Assembly: GCA_036924285.1 (NCBI GenBank)
Contig: JAYKYS010000002.1
Location: 49,243,501-49,307,500 of the forward strand
DNA: 64,000 nucleotides
Direction: 5' to 3'
Source of the DNA: Asterella californica
Taxonomy: Eukaryota; Streptophyta; Marchantiopsida; Marchantiales; Aytoniaceae
Shown here piece by piece: positions 23,770 through 36,261 of this stretch. The translations under genes were made by a program, and so were the position numbers. Within the stretch, counting starts at the first letter, position 1; each line of letters opens with the position of its first letter. Under the pieces are notes generated by a model. It had not been told where the DNA came from, did not search any database, and worked only from the letters and a program-made list of their open reading frames with translations.

Positions 23770-24500
23770 GATCAGAACTGCCCTTAGGCATCACGTAAAG
23801 ATGTTTCCACATGATCTCCAGACTGAAAATCATATTCAGGTTTGTCATTCTAACTCAACTCTGGTCCAACATACGTTGATGCACGTTCTGTGGCATAAGA
23901 ATCATACCACTATTTGACAAGTTCTCCATGGAAGAGTTTATGTTTCCTGAGCTAGTGATTGTGATAGGTTCTTGTTAATAAATTGCTAGTAGAGTATCTG
24001 CATTACAGAGTTGAGCTTGTTCTCGACAGAACTTCAGTTGATCAACTATCATTTGTAATTGCAGATTAGGTATATAGATCATTATCTTCTCAGGTATATC
24101 TCGTCATAAAACAACTGATGGGAGATACACTAGCAATAATGATCCACATCCTTGAAACTTCATATCCATTTTGTGCTACCTTTTCTCCATATTTGTAACA
24201 GGACATCCCGACATGCTGACAAGCTCATGTTTAACACCAAGTAATGCTGCACATGATTCTAGTATAACTGGCTATGTGAGTTTGGTTTTAAGCTGCTCTC
24301 ATCATAGATATCTTTCCACTGTGTTTCACTAGGTAGGTGATCTTCAACGGTGTGTATCATAATCTGATGATTTTTTCCATCAGTCTAGTGTAACCAATAG
24401 TTATTACGTGCAATGGATCCAAAGTCAAATGAGACAATCAGATACGACGTGTGAAATGATGTACTCTTTTCAGGACTTTGAGAATGAGATCGGATCAGGT
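23770..24500 (-). pseudogene. Decayed coding sequence upstream of the membrane-protein model
   Basis: Reading the minus strand, protein-like frames are interrupted by stops. One contains FHTSYLIVSFDFGSIARNNY, then two TAG codons in 75 codons. Another contains PVILESCAALLGVKHELVSM between an AG acceptor and a GT donor. A third holds RDIPEKIMIYIPNLQLQM with TGA/TAA breaks. FDFGS is faintly like the start of an Hsp70-type ATPase, but this is too weak to assign. It may be the 5' part of the gene modelled at 22345-23723. Confidence 0.3.
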
Positions 24501-24572
24501 CAGTTGAAAATAGCTCTATTTTTATTATTTCAAACATCATCATTTAATCTGGAGTAATACGATCCAATACGA

Positions 24573-26607
24573 TGTCGTAGCGAGAGCCTTTTCTTTGAGC
24601 AAGGGCGTACCTTCTGGCTGTGACTAACGATCGATGCACAGCAGAGCGATTAGTATCCCGTAGATTTGTCTCTGACTTCCTCGATAACTATGCACTTTCT
24701 TTCTCTCAGTAAAGGGTCAAGATAATCACATGAAAACGTTGGATGATCATGGGCACGATAAACGAGATATGTGATAACATGATCTCTCGGTAGTATTCCT
24801 CTCTGAAAGTTTCTCACTACTAGGGCTTCGTACATGGCTTTGGGTCGACAGATGTGTCTTATCTCGCACTCGGTGTTAAAGATTACAGGAGGGAGCTGAT
24901 TTAGATCCATCCTTCGTTAGATGAGGATAAAGACGATGAGATCTCATTCTTGATCGTAAGTGACAACATATAAGATCACAAGGACAGGCGAGAGCATGAC
25001 TTGCGCGGTAAAGTTATGTCCGAAGGATCCTATCAGAAACTGTTGAAAATGAACTCGTTCCATGTACATCAATTTAATCTGGAAAGGGTTTCGAAAAGAG
25101 AATCTGGGCGATAAGTAGAGTCCTTCGTCCATCTCTCACAACATTTGCACTCCAACTACAAGAGTATCTCGGTTCCTAGAACGCTGATACAATCTCATAA
25201 GATCACTACGACCTCTTCACGAACAATCTCTTGAATTTTTCTTAAGGTCGAATGCTCTCACACATGTCACTCTCATTTGCTTAAAAGTTTCGAACACAAA
25301 ACAAGGATAGGTGCAAGCTCCCTAATTGAGCAACCCAAGCCACACGGACCGATGAGGTGGCACACATGTACATCGCATGTTTGGTGTCGTCATACTCATC
25401 CACGTGTAGGTCGTCTAGGTGAAAGGTTCTAATACATGCACCGTAACATGTTTCAATACTAGAGACTAGGCTAGACAGGTAGTCGACTTTACAGGTCAAG
25501 GATCGCACTTTGCCAAGTTGAGTGCGAACCTGACAACCACATGACGTGGTTACAACGTAGATCTCTAAAGTCTTATCTACGCCTAGAATACTCCCCAAAG
25601 CAATACAAACGTCACACTGGATGCTTTTCTGCCAGCTGCCGCTAACAAGACTCGGGACCTAGAGTAGATATCGTTGCCGATACAACTCGGCAGAAAAAAT
25701 AGTGAACTTTCACACATGATAGGTACATATCTACAGCTCAATCTCCTCTCAAAATTGCCACGTAGGTAGGATACTAAAATCTCTACTTACAGGTCAAATT
25801 TTCAAGAAGATCTGACAACTAGATATCCTCCCACAATTAACACAAATTCACAAAAACTAACACGCACTTCCAATCTCAGATTCATGACAGACGCTTCTTC
25901 GTCTAAATGAACCGTCCACTTCCACCGTCACTTCCTGTGCCATCAAATCAGAAAGTAAACTCACTACTCAGGAAATTTCAGGCGATTTGACCGTTCGGAT
26001 CATCCTCCATAAATCAGCAAACTTGCTGCTCCAGATTGAAAGCTTTCTGCACCCCGTCGTCTTCAAATCGTCATTGCGCTCAATCCGCATAACATCCGGT
26101 GGTGAAATTTGGGGTCAGAGCTTCAGCAACTGACGGACTACAAGCTTATGAAATCTGGTCTCAATCTGACGGCTCAATCACTCAAACTCCTTAATCTTAC
26201 AATGGGAAGAGAAAGCTATGTACTCCCATCACTCTATGAACTTCAAATGGTCATAACGTATGTCTTGGACCTCCAAATCAAGTGAAATTTGGGCTCAGGT
26301 TGCTCCTCCAGTCGAGAGCTCTCCGCCCATGTCCTCTGATCTCCAAAATCCCTCGTGAAAGTGCCCTGATCTTCCCAGAGCGTACACTTAGGTAGATGAC
26401 AAGTTATCTTCACTTTTTGGAGGACCAATAAGAATTTAAAGACTCAACCTTGTCCTTTTCTATCCCATGGAGACCCCAGCAAATAATAGAGCATTCAAAA
26501 CTCATAAGAGCAAAATTTTAGATCCCATTACACCACAACTTCTACAACTGTGCGCAAAACGCACTTATACGAGTAATTTACATACTAACTGGTCACACAA
26601 CAAGACA
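24573..26607 (-). repeat. 3' LTR of element 2 (complete, about 2035 bp)
   Basis: In element orientation it begins TGTCTTGTTGTGTG and ends GCTACGACA (TG...CA). The right-hand part of the internal sequence is flanked by a shorter copy at 34628-35180. ORFs within it, such as 24650-24910 minus, are broken in the other LTR copy, so they are not genes. Confidence 0.85.
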
Positions 26608-26624
26608 TTCACCCCCTCCAAACC
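26608..26624 (-). promoter_or_regulatory. Polypurine tract of element 2
   Basis: On the minus strand GGTTTGGAGGGGGTGAA directly precedes the 3' LTR. Position and composition match the tract of element 1. Confidence 0.8.
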
Positions 26625-26652
26625 TGCACATCCTCCAGTATGTGCCAACTTG

Positions 26653-28959
26653 TTATCCATAGTCATCATCGTATCTCTGATCGTGCTCTGAATTGTCAAG
26701 TTCATCATCATCTTCTCTCGCATAAGGTCTGGAAAGATGAAAATCAGACTCGAGAAGTTCATCAAAATCAAGAAATCCTTCACGCCTTCGGAAAACCTTG
26801 ACCCTTTTACCAGCAATGCGTAACTTCAAGAGTGTACCACCCAATTCTCGCAAACCATATGTGGCGTTGTCGTGAACGACAACAACATAAGGACCAAACC
26901 AACGTCGTGCAAACTTCTTGATAGTGTTGTGTTGGTTATCCAAGCTGTTGTCATATACTATGACCCAGTCACCTTCTCGGATCGACTTCTTTCGCAGTCG
27001 ATGTGTCTTGTCGAACCGCTCCTTGTTCTTCAACCTCACCTCCTTGAGTTTGACCAATGCTTCTTCGAGGTCCTCCTCACGTCGCTCAAGCTGCTGAATT
27101 CGTAGTGGCAATAGTCCTTCCTTATCAGAACCATCCTCCCAAAGTAGACATACCCAAGTAAGAACGTTTCCTTCCGTTGGCATGATAGGTTTTTTATCGG
27201 TCATCAATTATGTAGGCATGTAACTATGAGTAGTTCTATCAGCCCACAACGCAAAAGGAAGAAGTCTAGGTCAATCCTCATGACGCCCCTTACACGCTTT
27301 CACCAATGCTTGGATGATTGGCAGATGCCCTTGTTCACTTTTCCATTCGCTTCCGGGTTCATCGAAGTGATCAACTTCAATCGTATTCCATATCTGTTGA
27401 AGAACTCACGTACTTCATCTGCATTCAACTCTCCTCTATCTGCACGGATTCTCCCCACGCTTCCATATCTAGAAACGATCTCTTCTAATATGAATCGACA
27501 GATAGGCTCAGTAGCTTTGGTGCGTAGAGCTCTCCTTTCTACAAAGTTAGATAGCTCTTCCCGAGCCAAAACTAAATGACGCATATCCCAAATTCCTGGT
27601 GGCATGGCAATCAAATCCAAAATCCATTGGAAATGAATGGACAAGGAATATGTGGGTCTCAATCCATCCCTATATTGAATCTTGGATTGGAATTGACATT
27701 CAATGCATGATCCAACAAACTTCTCTACATCTCGATACAATCCTTTCCACCAATACCTCTCCTTGATCTTGGTAAAGGTTGTTCATGTACCTCGATGTCC
27801 TGCCCATAAGATATCATGAAATTGTTCGAGTACTTGTTTCTTGGTCTCTGCATCATCCACTACTCTCAAGGGTACTCCATCCCTCCTCTTTGGCCTCTTC
27901 CACAAATATCCATCTCGTAATAGATAGCCATAGGTCTGATGTCGTATCTCCTTTAAGACTTTCTCCGTCCATTCGTCATACTTCTGAAGAGTGCTTAGAT
28001 ATCGTCCGATTTCCTTGAGCCTCCCACAGTAGAGTTCTTCCTTGAAAGGAAAAACATCATCCAAGCGACTCCGGTCCTCGCTTGATAGTTGTAGAACTTG
28101 CCCCTCCTCTGCATCATCTTCATCCATATCTTCCGCCTCCATATCTTCTTCTCGAGAGTACCTAGCTCTAGACAACATGTTTACCATCGAATTCATCTTC
28201 CCTGCTATGTGTCTCAACTCTGGATTCAACGACCTAATGTAAGCTATCCAGGCGTTGTGCAGTTTGCTATCATTCCCAACAAAGATAAACAATCAGTTTC
28301 AAGTAGTACATGTGCTCCAATGAGATACTCCTTCTCAGTTTTCATTGCAGTTACAACGACCCAGAGCTCTCGTTTGACTTGAGGGTATCTCCTTTGTCGA
28401 TCCGTAAATATACGAGCACCAAATCTTGTTGCAAACCTCTTTCTCGCACCATCATCCTGTCCTATTGCTCAACCTATAGCGATAGGACTAGTATCAACAG
28501 TAATGATTATGGGTCTACCACAATCATAGCTTAACTGTCGTAGAACTGACGGTGATTTCAATGCTTCTTTTAGTCGCACCATAGCGACTCTCTGCTCCTC
28601 AGCCCAAGTGAATCTTCTCCGCTTCTTCAGCAACTCATACAACGGTTCAGACATATGACCAAAATGAGGAATCTACACTCGATAAAACAAACAAGCTCCC
28701 AAGAATCTCCTAACCTCTGTGGTGTTGGTACAATCTTTCATCCTCGCTATGACATCAACCTTTGATGGGTTCGGACGTCGGTCAAAAGCTCCACAAAGAT
28801 GACCAACAACAACAATCTCTAGTACTCCAAAGCTCGATTTCTCTGTTGAAAGAGTGAGATTTACCTCCTCAAGCCTTGTTAAGATCATCTCCACATCGTG
28901 AATATGATCAACCACAAATCTTCGACATCCATTCTCAGTCAGCTTCTCATCCTTGTCTT
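26653..28959 (-). pseudogene. pol: Pol 3' part of element 2: RT end, RNase H, integrase
   Basis: Minus-strand fragments follow the order of element 1. They run from the RT thumb (GCRRFVVDHIHDVE, TEVRRFLGACLFYRV) to RNase H (VDTSPIAIG, LLETDC), the integrase zinc region (FHDILWAGHRG, CIECQ), the integrase core (LVLAREELSNFVERRALRTK, RADRGELNADEVREFF) and the GPY/F tail (RRWFGPYVVVVHDNATYGL). Stops at 28673-28675 (TAG), 28469-28471 (TGA) and 27783-27785 (TGA) each replace a Trp present in element 1. The segment around the third integrase acidic residue reads GKVNKG, so that Glu is lost. Frame changes near 28292 and 27207 add further breaks. Confidence 0.9.
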
Positions 28960-30986
28960 CCGCTGTCGTGTCGTGGACCGGCTCCTACTTGAAATTCAAA
29001 CTTCAATGCTTATCGCTCCAAAGACACTTATGAGAAGACAAGTTAGGCCCCAGCTTACGGGTTTTTAGCACAATTTCAGATCTCCATTTTCATCGCATAG
29101 ATGGGTAGAGCTCCTTGTCAGCTTTCCATAGGCACTTTGTCTACTTCGTTTGGACGCCTAGTGGAAAAGTTACAAGACTCGAAAGATGGAGAAAACAAGC
29201 TAGGCCCCAGCTTACGGGCTTTTGGCGCGACTTCGGATCTTCACTTTCATCACATAGATGGGTAGAGCTCCTTGTCAGCTTTCCATAGACACTTTGTCTA
29301 CTTCGTTCGGACGCCTAGTGGAAAAGTTACAAGACTCGAAAGATGGAGAAAACAAGCTAGGCCCCAGCTTACGGGCTTTTGGCGCGACTTCGGATCTTCA
29401 CTTTCATCACATAGATGGGTAGAGCTCGTTGTCAGCTTTCCATGGGCATCTTGTTTACTTCATTTGGACATCTAGTGAAGAAGTTATGCGACTCGAAAAA
29501 AATTAAAATCAAGCTAGGCCCTAGTTTACTTGCTAACTGGGTATTTGAGGCTTCAGGCGCTATATAAAAAACGCAAGGGGCCTGCTTCTAGATTATTGAG
29601 AGAAGTTCGTACGTACAGAGACTGTAACAAGGGGGCTGCTTAAGGGGCTTGCTTATTCCTGCGATCTGTCGGTGGACGTTTTGAAGAATTGGGAAGTCCA
29701 ATACACGCGCGCAAGGTGTCATCGGGTTCAGATCTGTGCAGACTACGCATAGGTTCAAACGGTTTTGGAAGAGACGGATCGGTTGTTGTGTTCTGGGAGA
29801 AATTGAGACGCAAGAAAGAGATTTAGAGTTTTCAGTTACTTGTGAAGGAGAGTTGGACCGTTCGAGCCGTTCCGGAGTCCAAACTTGCTGTCCTTGGATC
29901 CATCGGGATCAGAACAACGAGTTCTTCAGGAAATTGAAGATGATACGAAGTTTCATCGGGCGGTTTGGGAATTCTGAGTGAAATAGCTCGCAGGGAAGCG
30001 CTTGCGTCAGGTTTTTCATCACCTACGACCTGAGATTGGATTGTTCTTCGCGATCGGTGAGCCAAGCTCTTCGTTCTTGGTGCCTACGTGATCAGGGAGT
30101 CTTCATCTACGCATAAGAGAAGACCATACGTGAATTGGATTGTTGGTTTGGGTGTGGTGAGCAAGTTTGAGCCGCAAGGAGCTGATTTACGTCAGTTTTG
30201 TGCAACTTGCGACCAAATTTCTTGCGTGGTTTTGCAAGGGGAACTCCAAACGACTTGCTTGGAGTTTTGTTGGGTTCGTGATAGCTAGATCTATCTGCTA
30301 GGAAAGACGGATATCAGTTTAGACGATCCGTTTGTGCGGTGTGCGCGGTTTTAAGTCACAGGGAGGAGTTTTTGAAGGTTCGGTCACCTGCGACCGAAAA
30401 TCGACGATATCTCGGCTGTTGGGAGTCGGATCTGAAGGTTTCTTGGGTTAACGGAGTCAGCAGAGGAGACCCTATCGACATCTGAAGTCCGTTTGGTGAA
30501 AGGAGGAAGTTCACAGATAGGTCTTTTTTTATTTCTTCGCTACGGGTTTTGCTCTTTTGAGTTCGCTAGAGTTCTGGTTGGCTATATACAGCTTGTGGTT
30601 GCTAGCTTTAGCTAAGAACTTGTACATGGATGTGGTTTGGACTTGGGTTTGGATCACGTGATACTGCTGTGACTCTGCTTGTTAGCAAAGGGAAGTTTCT
30701 CTTGCTTAGAGCTACGCCTCGGTGTTTTTAGGTCAGGGTTGCGATTCAAGGGTTGTTTTCAGAGGCTTTTGAAGCAGGTTACAGACTGCTCTGGTCTGGT
30801 TCTCAGTTTTGTGCTCTTAGGAGAAAGAGCCGGCAGTGTACATACATTTGGAGTGTATATATCGCAACGTTCATTTTCGTGGTTGTTTTTCTCTGTCTTG
30901 TCTCTGTTTCAGCACACAACATCTCCACAGCCAGGAACCTCGCGTTTTCCTAGACATCCTTCACGCAATATCCGACACGATACCGC
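28960..30986 (+). mobile_element. Solo LTR of the element 1 family, nested in element 2
   Basis: An LTR at 28964-30982 begins TGTCGTGTCG and ends CCGACACGATA, like the element 1 LTRs but more diverged. It is flanked by CCGC on both sides (28960-28963 and 30983-30986). No internal retroviral sequence is present, so it is a solo LTR from unequal recombination. It has three ~157-bp subrepeats (starts 29040, 29197, 29354) plus a partial at 29511; element 1 LTRs have two. It lies opposite to the host element and splits its RT just after the FIDDI box. Confidence 0.95.
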
Positions 30987-30988
30987 AC

Positions 30989-32164
30989 ACCCTTTCATAA
31001 GAATATCATCTATGAAAGGTATGGTTTTCTCGGAATGAATTCTTTCAAAATCCTATTCATTGCATTTTGCACATGAGCAACAGAGTTTGTCGCTCCTTGT
31101 GATAATGTGCACGTCCTTACAAGCCCAAGCGGAGTACGCATGGTGGTGAGATCTCTGCTCTCTATTGTCAACTGGAACTGATCATACCTAGAGTATAAAT
31201 CTGCAATCGAGTAGATAGCACGGCCAGCAAAAGCTTCTGCAACTTCATCTACTATGGGTCCTGATCCCATGTTCCGTAGTCACCTTGTTAGCATGTTGTA
31301 TGTCTTGGATGAACCTAAGAGCCCCTGACTTTTTAGATACAGTAAACCACCGACTCGAGTAAGGTCCCATAGATAGCTCTAAAATACCCATGCGTATCTT
31401 CTCTTTCAACAATTCAACCATCTTTGGCAACATAGCTTGTGGCACTGGTATAGGCTTCAAGTCCCAAGGCACATGTGGTACTGTGAAGATCACCATGGGT
31501 GCTACGACACTCGTATCTGCACATCCAATCTCTTCTGCACTGAAAGCAAAAGCCTTTCCATGCCTTCTCAACATCTCATGAAAATGCTTTCTCTCTTCCT
31601 CAGTGAGAAACTCACCCCCTCCAATATGTAGTCGTTTGAGTGTCTCTTCTGTGAACATGTGCCCTACTCTCTGTGAATCCCGCAGAACTGGCTCAGTCGA
31701 TGCTCGTTCCACTTGCTTGTTAGAGTCTTCAGGTAGTTGAGTAGCCATCGGCTTCACTTTACGCGCCACAATCTTGTATTTTGTATGAACCTGCGCTTCT
31801 TGGTGTTTCATGGCTCTACTCCTTTCTAACTCCAACTCATATCTCCTTTCATCTGAAGCTGAACCTTGTAGCCATCCTCAACGAATCTTGTAATCTCCTC
31901 ATGTAACTCACGTGAACAGATCGCGACTAATCCATTAATCAAAGAATCGGTGCTTATAAATGACAAAACTTCCTCAAGAGTATCTTCAAAGCCCTCTTCT
32001 TCATACACCCCGTTAATGAACTCCTGATCTAACAAAACTCCTTGAGTTTTGAAGAGATCTTCTTGCTTCTTCACACATCGTCTTTGTACACTATCCATCT
32101 CTTCTATCACTCGAAATCTATTTACACATGTTTCAGAAAACTGAGCAAATCCACATTTAAACAT
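30989..32164 (-). pseudogene. pol: Pol 5' part of element 2 (N-terminus to RT active site)
   Basis: Minus fragments match the first ~385 residues of element 1 pol. Examples are KCGFAQFSE, YKIVARKVKPMATQLPEDSN, PYSSRWFTVSKKSGALRFIQ and IYSIADLYSRYDQFQL. The RT catalytic box is present as PFIDDI next to the solo LTR, but about 8 codons before it a 1-nt loss shifts the frame (FIPRKPYLS then stop). Another frame change lies near 31830. With the solo LTR and one CCGC removed, the reading frame continues directly into the 28.9-kb fragment. Confidence 0.9.
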
Positions 32165-32244
32165 CTCTTCTTCATCTTCTGGCGCTAACGGAAGGCTCTT
32201 TCTCCTATTAACACTCCCATACTCCCGCTCTACAGGAGTGCTAA

Positions 32245-34586
32245 CTAAAAATCCGAAAACTCTTTGTCAGTCGTTAAGAGACTGTCCCTCAGCTTTTCTC
32301 TGTTCCTTTCATGATCCGTACGTACAATAAGAAACTGTATCGTCCTCTTACCATCTTGACTTCTAATACGAGCATAATGAGATCCATCATCCATTACTTT
32401 CGTCTCCATCCTAGACGCAGTAATGCATGATTGACCAAGGATCACAAGATAAGCAGCTACACTCTGAACAAAAAGTTTTGTTCTATCTCTACATCTCCTA
32501 TCCGAGTCTTGACAGTTGGACAAGCACCAAAAAGTTCACCTCTTTGGTTGTTAACAGCATGAAGAACCCATCCATGTCCTGTGTCGATTGGTCACTTCTC
32601 TTTCTCGTAAACATTTTTGGACATGATATTAATCTTCGAACCGTGATCCACCAACGTCACTATAACCTCTGACAAGTTACCTAGTCGGACCTTTGTCTCT
32701 GTAGTTGCACGAGCCCAATATGCTCGATAATAGTGACTCTCATGCTGCTTCTCGTCGTCATGTTCTGCAGCACAGTCTGAAACTCTTGCCTCTCTTCCAT
32801 TCGATGCATGTAGTATATGCTTTTGGGCAAATACGTGACCTAACTCCTCATCTTCTTCCCCAATGATGTCAGTATCCAATGCTATCACCATCACTGTATC
32901 TGCAAACATTTACCTCTTTCTCTTGATCACATCTATGATCAACTCATAAGTCACGTTTGGCTATTCCCAAGACCTCTCGCAAGGAAAATTCTATCTTTGC
33001 ATCCAAGATTCTCTCTTCAAGAATCTCCTTCAAGTTGGTGTTGGTCTCGATATCAGACTGTAGTCTGTAGGTCGGTGCTTTATCTTTGTCCTTTGAAGAA
33101 GCTCCTTTGTCCTTCTCTCTCATCTCTGTGTCATGAATAGGAACATCAACCATAGGTTCAGATGTAGATGCCCCTTGAGACGTCGAAGCGATATCGGAAG
33201 ATGATGCTTCTTGTTGTCCTCTCCTCTCAGTGGCTCGGGTTATTCTTGTAGCCTCCTCCGGATCATCAACATCATCATCACGTCTCCTCTTCTCTTCCAC
33301 AATCGCATCCTGCCAGCTTACATGCTTCTCTTGTACCAAGTAAGCTTGACACACTTTGCCTCTACAGGATCATCTCATCCAGTAATGCGACGAATTGCCT
33401 CCGCACCTCGTAACATTACTTCTCGTGGAACTTCAACTATATCACTCTTAACAACTGCGACAAACGGTACATCTACTTCAATCGCAAATGTTTCTGGCTC
33501 TATTGTGCGTATAGCCGTAGCTATATCAACCTGATCTCTCACCAAACTCTTCATTTCTCCCTTACCAAAGTTGGTATTCAACGGCGCATCAGTTTGGACG
33601 AGATGAATCTTTCCATCTCTAAAATTCACGACTCCGGTTCTGAGAGCCTCGGAAAACTCCTCACAATCCCAACGTTGGTGTTCAGTACTGTCACACCAGA
33701 TACATCTTCTAACAAAATTTCTGCTAGTTGAAGATGCATTGATATCACCAAGACTTCGACTATGCTTTAGCTCTGCCATCTCTATCCTTAATTCTCTCAG
33801 ACTCTTAACCAACTCATCGATTGCAGAATCTTCAATCTTGCTTTTGGCAAGCTTGGGCAATGGAGCTAAAGAGACATCAGACCTCAAGGTTGCAGCTCTA
33901 CCTCTTCCACGTTTCTGCTTCGTGAGAATAGTAACAACTTCCTCTACCTTTCTGCAGTCTGTGCTCACTCCTCCTTCTTCTCCTTTGTCTGCTAGCATCA
34001 AGAAAAGCTTGTCCTCTAGATTTTCATCAGCAGCTTCTAGAAAAAGTTATGTCTTCCTTAGGTCAAGCGTCGTCCTCTCGGATGAAGACAATTGACGGAA
34101 CCGTTTCTCAAATTCACGCAGCAACTCATTTGGTGTCATCTCATTCCCCGGACGTTGCTCTATCCACTCCAAGAACGTTCTCTTGGTTACTCTATCCGCA
34201 TCATCATCAAAAAATTCACTCTTCAACCTCTACTCATACTCCTCTCAAGAACTCGTACGTGCATCCTTCAGCTTTGTCACTTGACTACGGATCTCAAGTA
34301 TCACAGCCAACTCGAAACTAGAAATCATCTCTGTCTCAAGCACATGATTTACCTCCATCTCACAAATATACTCTCGAACATATTTCGTGATGTTCTTTCC
34401 ATCGAATCTCTCCAATTTCTTCACCACCGCCTGTAGAGCTCTTGTAGACTTCTGCTCCCCAACATCACCTCCTTGTTGTTGTCTCAACAACATCGTCAAT
34501 GCTCGAAGTAGATCGTCCGCTCCTCCTCCACTCGTCCTCATTGCTTCGAGAAGATTCATACTTGACGCTCCTCGGCAACAACTCAT
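32245..34586 (-). pseudogene. gag-pro: Gag-protease of element 2 (broken)
   Basis: Fragments in at least two frames follow the order of element 1. The Gag region has RALQAVVKKLERFDGKNITK, the zinc knuckle is CIWCDSTEHQRWDC, and the spacer contains PTYRLQSDIETNTNLKEI. The protease site is LVDHGSKINIMS and the C-terminal end is DGSHYARIRSQDGKRTIQFL. The DHGS variant is shared with element 1. Frame changes near 33360, 32930 and 32550 break the ORF. The start near 34586 is approximate. Confidence 0.88.
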
Positions 34587-34627
34587 TCAACCACATCAAA
34601 GCATGCTCTCAGTGGAAGCACCAAATA

Positions 34628-35180
34628 TGTCGTAGCGAGAGCTTTTTCTTTGAGCAAGGGCGTACCTTCTGACTGTGGCTAGCGATCGATGCACAGCAGA
34701 GCGACTAGTATCTCGTAGATTTCTCTCTGACTTTCTCGATAACTATGCACTTTCTTTCTCTCAGTAAAGGGTCAAGATAACCACACGAAAACGATGGATG
34801 ATCATGGACACGACAAACGGGATATGTGATGACATGATCTCCCGGTAATATTCCTCTATGAGTTTCTCACTACTAGGGCTTCATACATAGCTTTGAATTG
34901 ACAGATGTGTCTTATCTCGCACTCGGTGTTAAAGTTTACAGGAGGGAGCTGATTTAGATCCATCCTTCGTTAGCTTGTCTCAATCTGACGGCTGAAATCA
35001 CATGAAATCTGGTCTCAATCTGACGGCTCAATCACTCAAACTTCTTAATCTTACAATCGGAAGAGAAAGCTATGTACTCCTATCACTCTAGGAACTTCAA
35101 ATGATCATAATATATGCATGGACCTCCAAATCAAGTGAAATTTGAGCTCAGGTTGCTCCTCCCGTCGAGAGCTCTCCGCC
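34628..35180 (-). repeat. Partial 5' LTR of element 2
   Basis: It matches 24573-24918 and then roughly 26140-26327 of the 3' LTR, so about 1.2 kb is deleted internally. About 280 bp of the outer end is also missing. The junction in the middle holds a short rearranged copy of TCAATCTGACGG. No target duplication can be scored because the outer end is lost. Confidence 0.85.
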
Positions 35181-36260
35181 GTTAATGAATAGCTCACTAG
35201 AGGACTATGTTTTTTTTTATAACATATATATGAATTGAGAGATCAAGTCACTTGTACCTTCACTGTGACTCGCTTTGATGACCAATCGGTTATTAGTCAC
35301 AATGTACATTGTTTTGATTCAATGAACAACTTTAAAGTAAACAGTTGAGGTAGACGGTGCTACATTATAAGTTGGATGCTCACTCAGCAATCATACTCAA
35401 GATCAGCAAGACAGCACAAGAGATTGAAGCGCATTGGAGAGAAAGAGTGAATGTTAAGGATAGAGTGCGGACCCCAAGAGACTAGATTCAGTCTGTCTCC
35501 AATTCTAGTTGTTTCATCTGAATTCATTGCACATGTATTAACTAGGGCCACATCACTGGATGAGAGACCTCTGGAATTATGTGATGAACAAAATAGAAAA
35601 ACCAAGAGATAGCATCAGAGATGAAGAGGATATCTCTAGATGAGAAAAGAAAGATGGACTGACACAAGGTATGATCGAGAGATGTCTATAGAAGACAATC
35701 AGCTTCAACACATAAGCGACAGTCAGACATCCGCCGAAGCGTGAGGAGCTGTACGTGCTGTCCATACCGGTGTCGTGTTGTACATGGGTCTGTACAGTGA
35801 AAACTAGTTGCAAAGAGATCTTTTCTTTGTTGTGTAAAAGAAGCTGCCCTGCAGCTTATCAAGCTGGGCAGGAGCTAAGCTGGGGTGGTGCTTGACAAGC
35901 TGCCCCCTAGCTTGAGTTGGAATATCATCCTAAAGGAGTCGAAAGACACCAGAATGCAGAGCTCGACGAGGAGAGCGACTTCGTGCTTCCAGTTTTGACA
36001 GAAAGTGCTTTAAGTAATAGTTAGCACGTGTTTTAAACTAAGAAATATGCGAAAGAGGGAAATCTGTCGATTCTGACTCGTGACTCGGACTCAGAATCTG
36101 ATTGCGTAGGTGTGTAGGTGTTCACAAGTACTATAGTTTTGACTCTTTACTCGTTTAAAACGGAGTTGTATAGAGAAGTTAGCACAGAAAAGACTAGTAA
36201 AGACTTTGCAGGAAAATTTCTACAGTAAAAGCATATGTACAGGTTTTAAATGCTTTTAGA
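35181..36260. other. Intergenic interval, no supported genes
   Basis: Only short non-descript ORFs are seen. A GC-richer patch near 35845-35920 has several AGCTTATCAAGCTGG-like inverted motifs. It might be part of an unrecognised LTR, since similar CAGCTTAAGC motifs occur at about 36790 and 36855. Confidence 0.4.
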
Positions 36261-36261
36261 A

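Larger units (their letters stand above)
24573..35180 (-). mobile_element. Degenerate Ty3/gypsy element 2, minus strand
   Basis: Reading right to left it has a partial 5' LTR (35180-34628), broken gag-protease, broken pol, a purine tract (26624-26608) and a complete 3' LTR (26607-24573). Its proteins are clearly related to those of element 1: CIWCD-type zinc knuckle, DHGS protease, matching RT and integrase motifs. Frames change repeatedly and stops interrupt conserved motifs, so it is not functional. A solo LTR of the element 1 family is inserted at 28964-30982. Confidence 0.92.

Noticed and set aside
24650..25598. Minus ORFs of 62-105 codons in 24.6-25.6 kb
   Set aside because: They lie within the element 2 LTR; the first is broken by indels in the other LTR copy and the rest have no recognisable motif.
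34600..34627. TGGTGCTTCCACTGAG as the element 2 primer site
   Set aside because: The position after the LTR is right, but I could not match it to a plant tRNA 3' end. A resemblance to an internal tRNA-iMet segment is too weak to claim.
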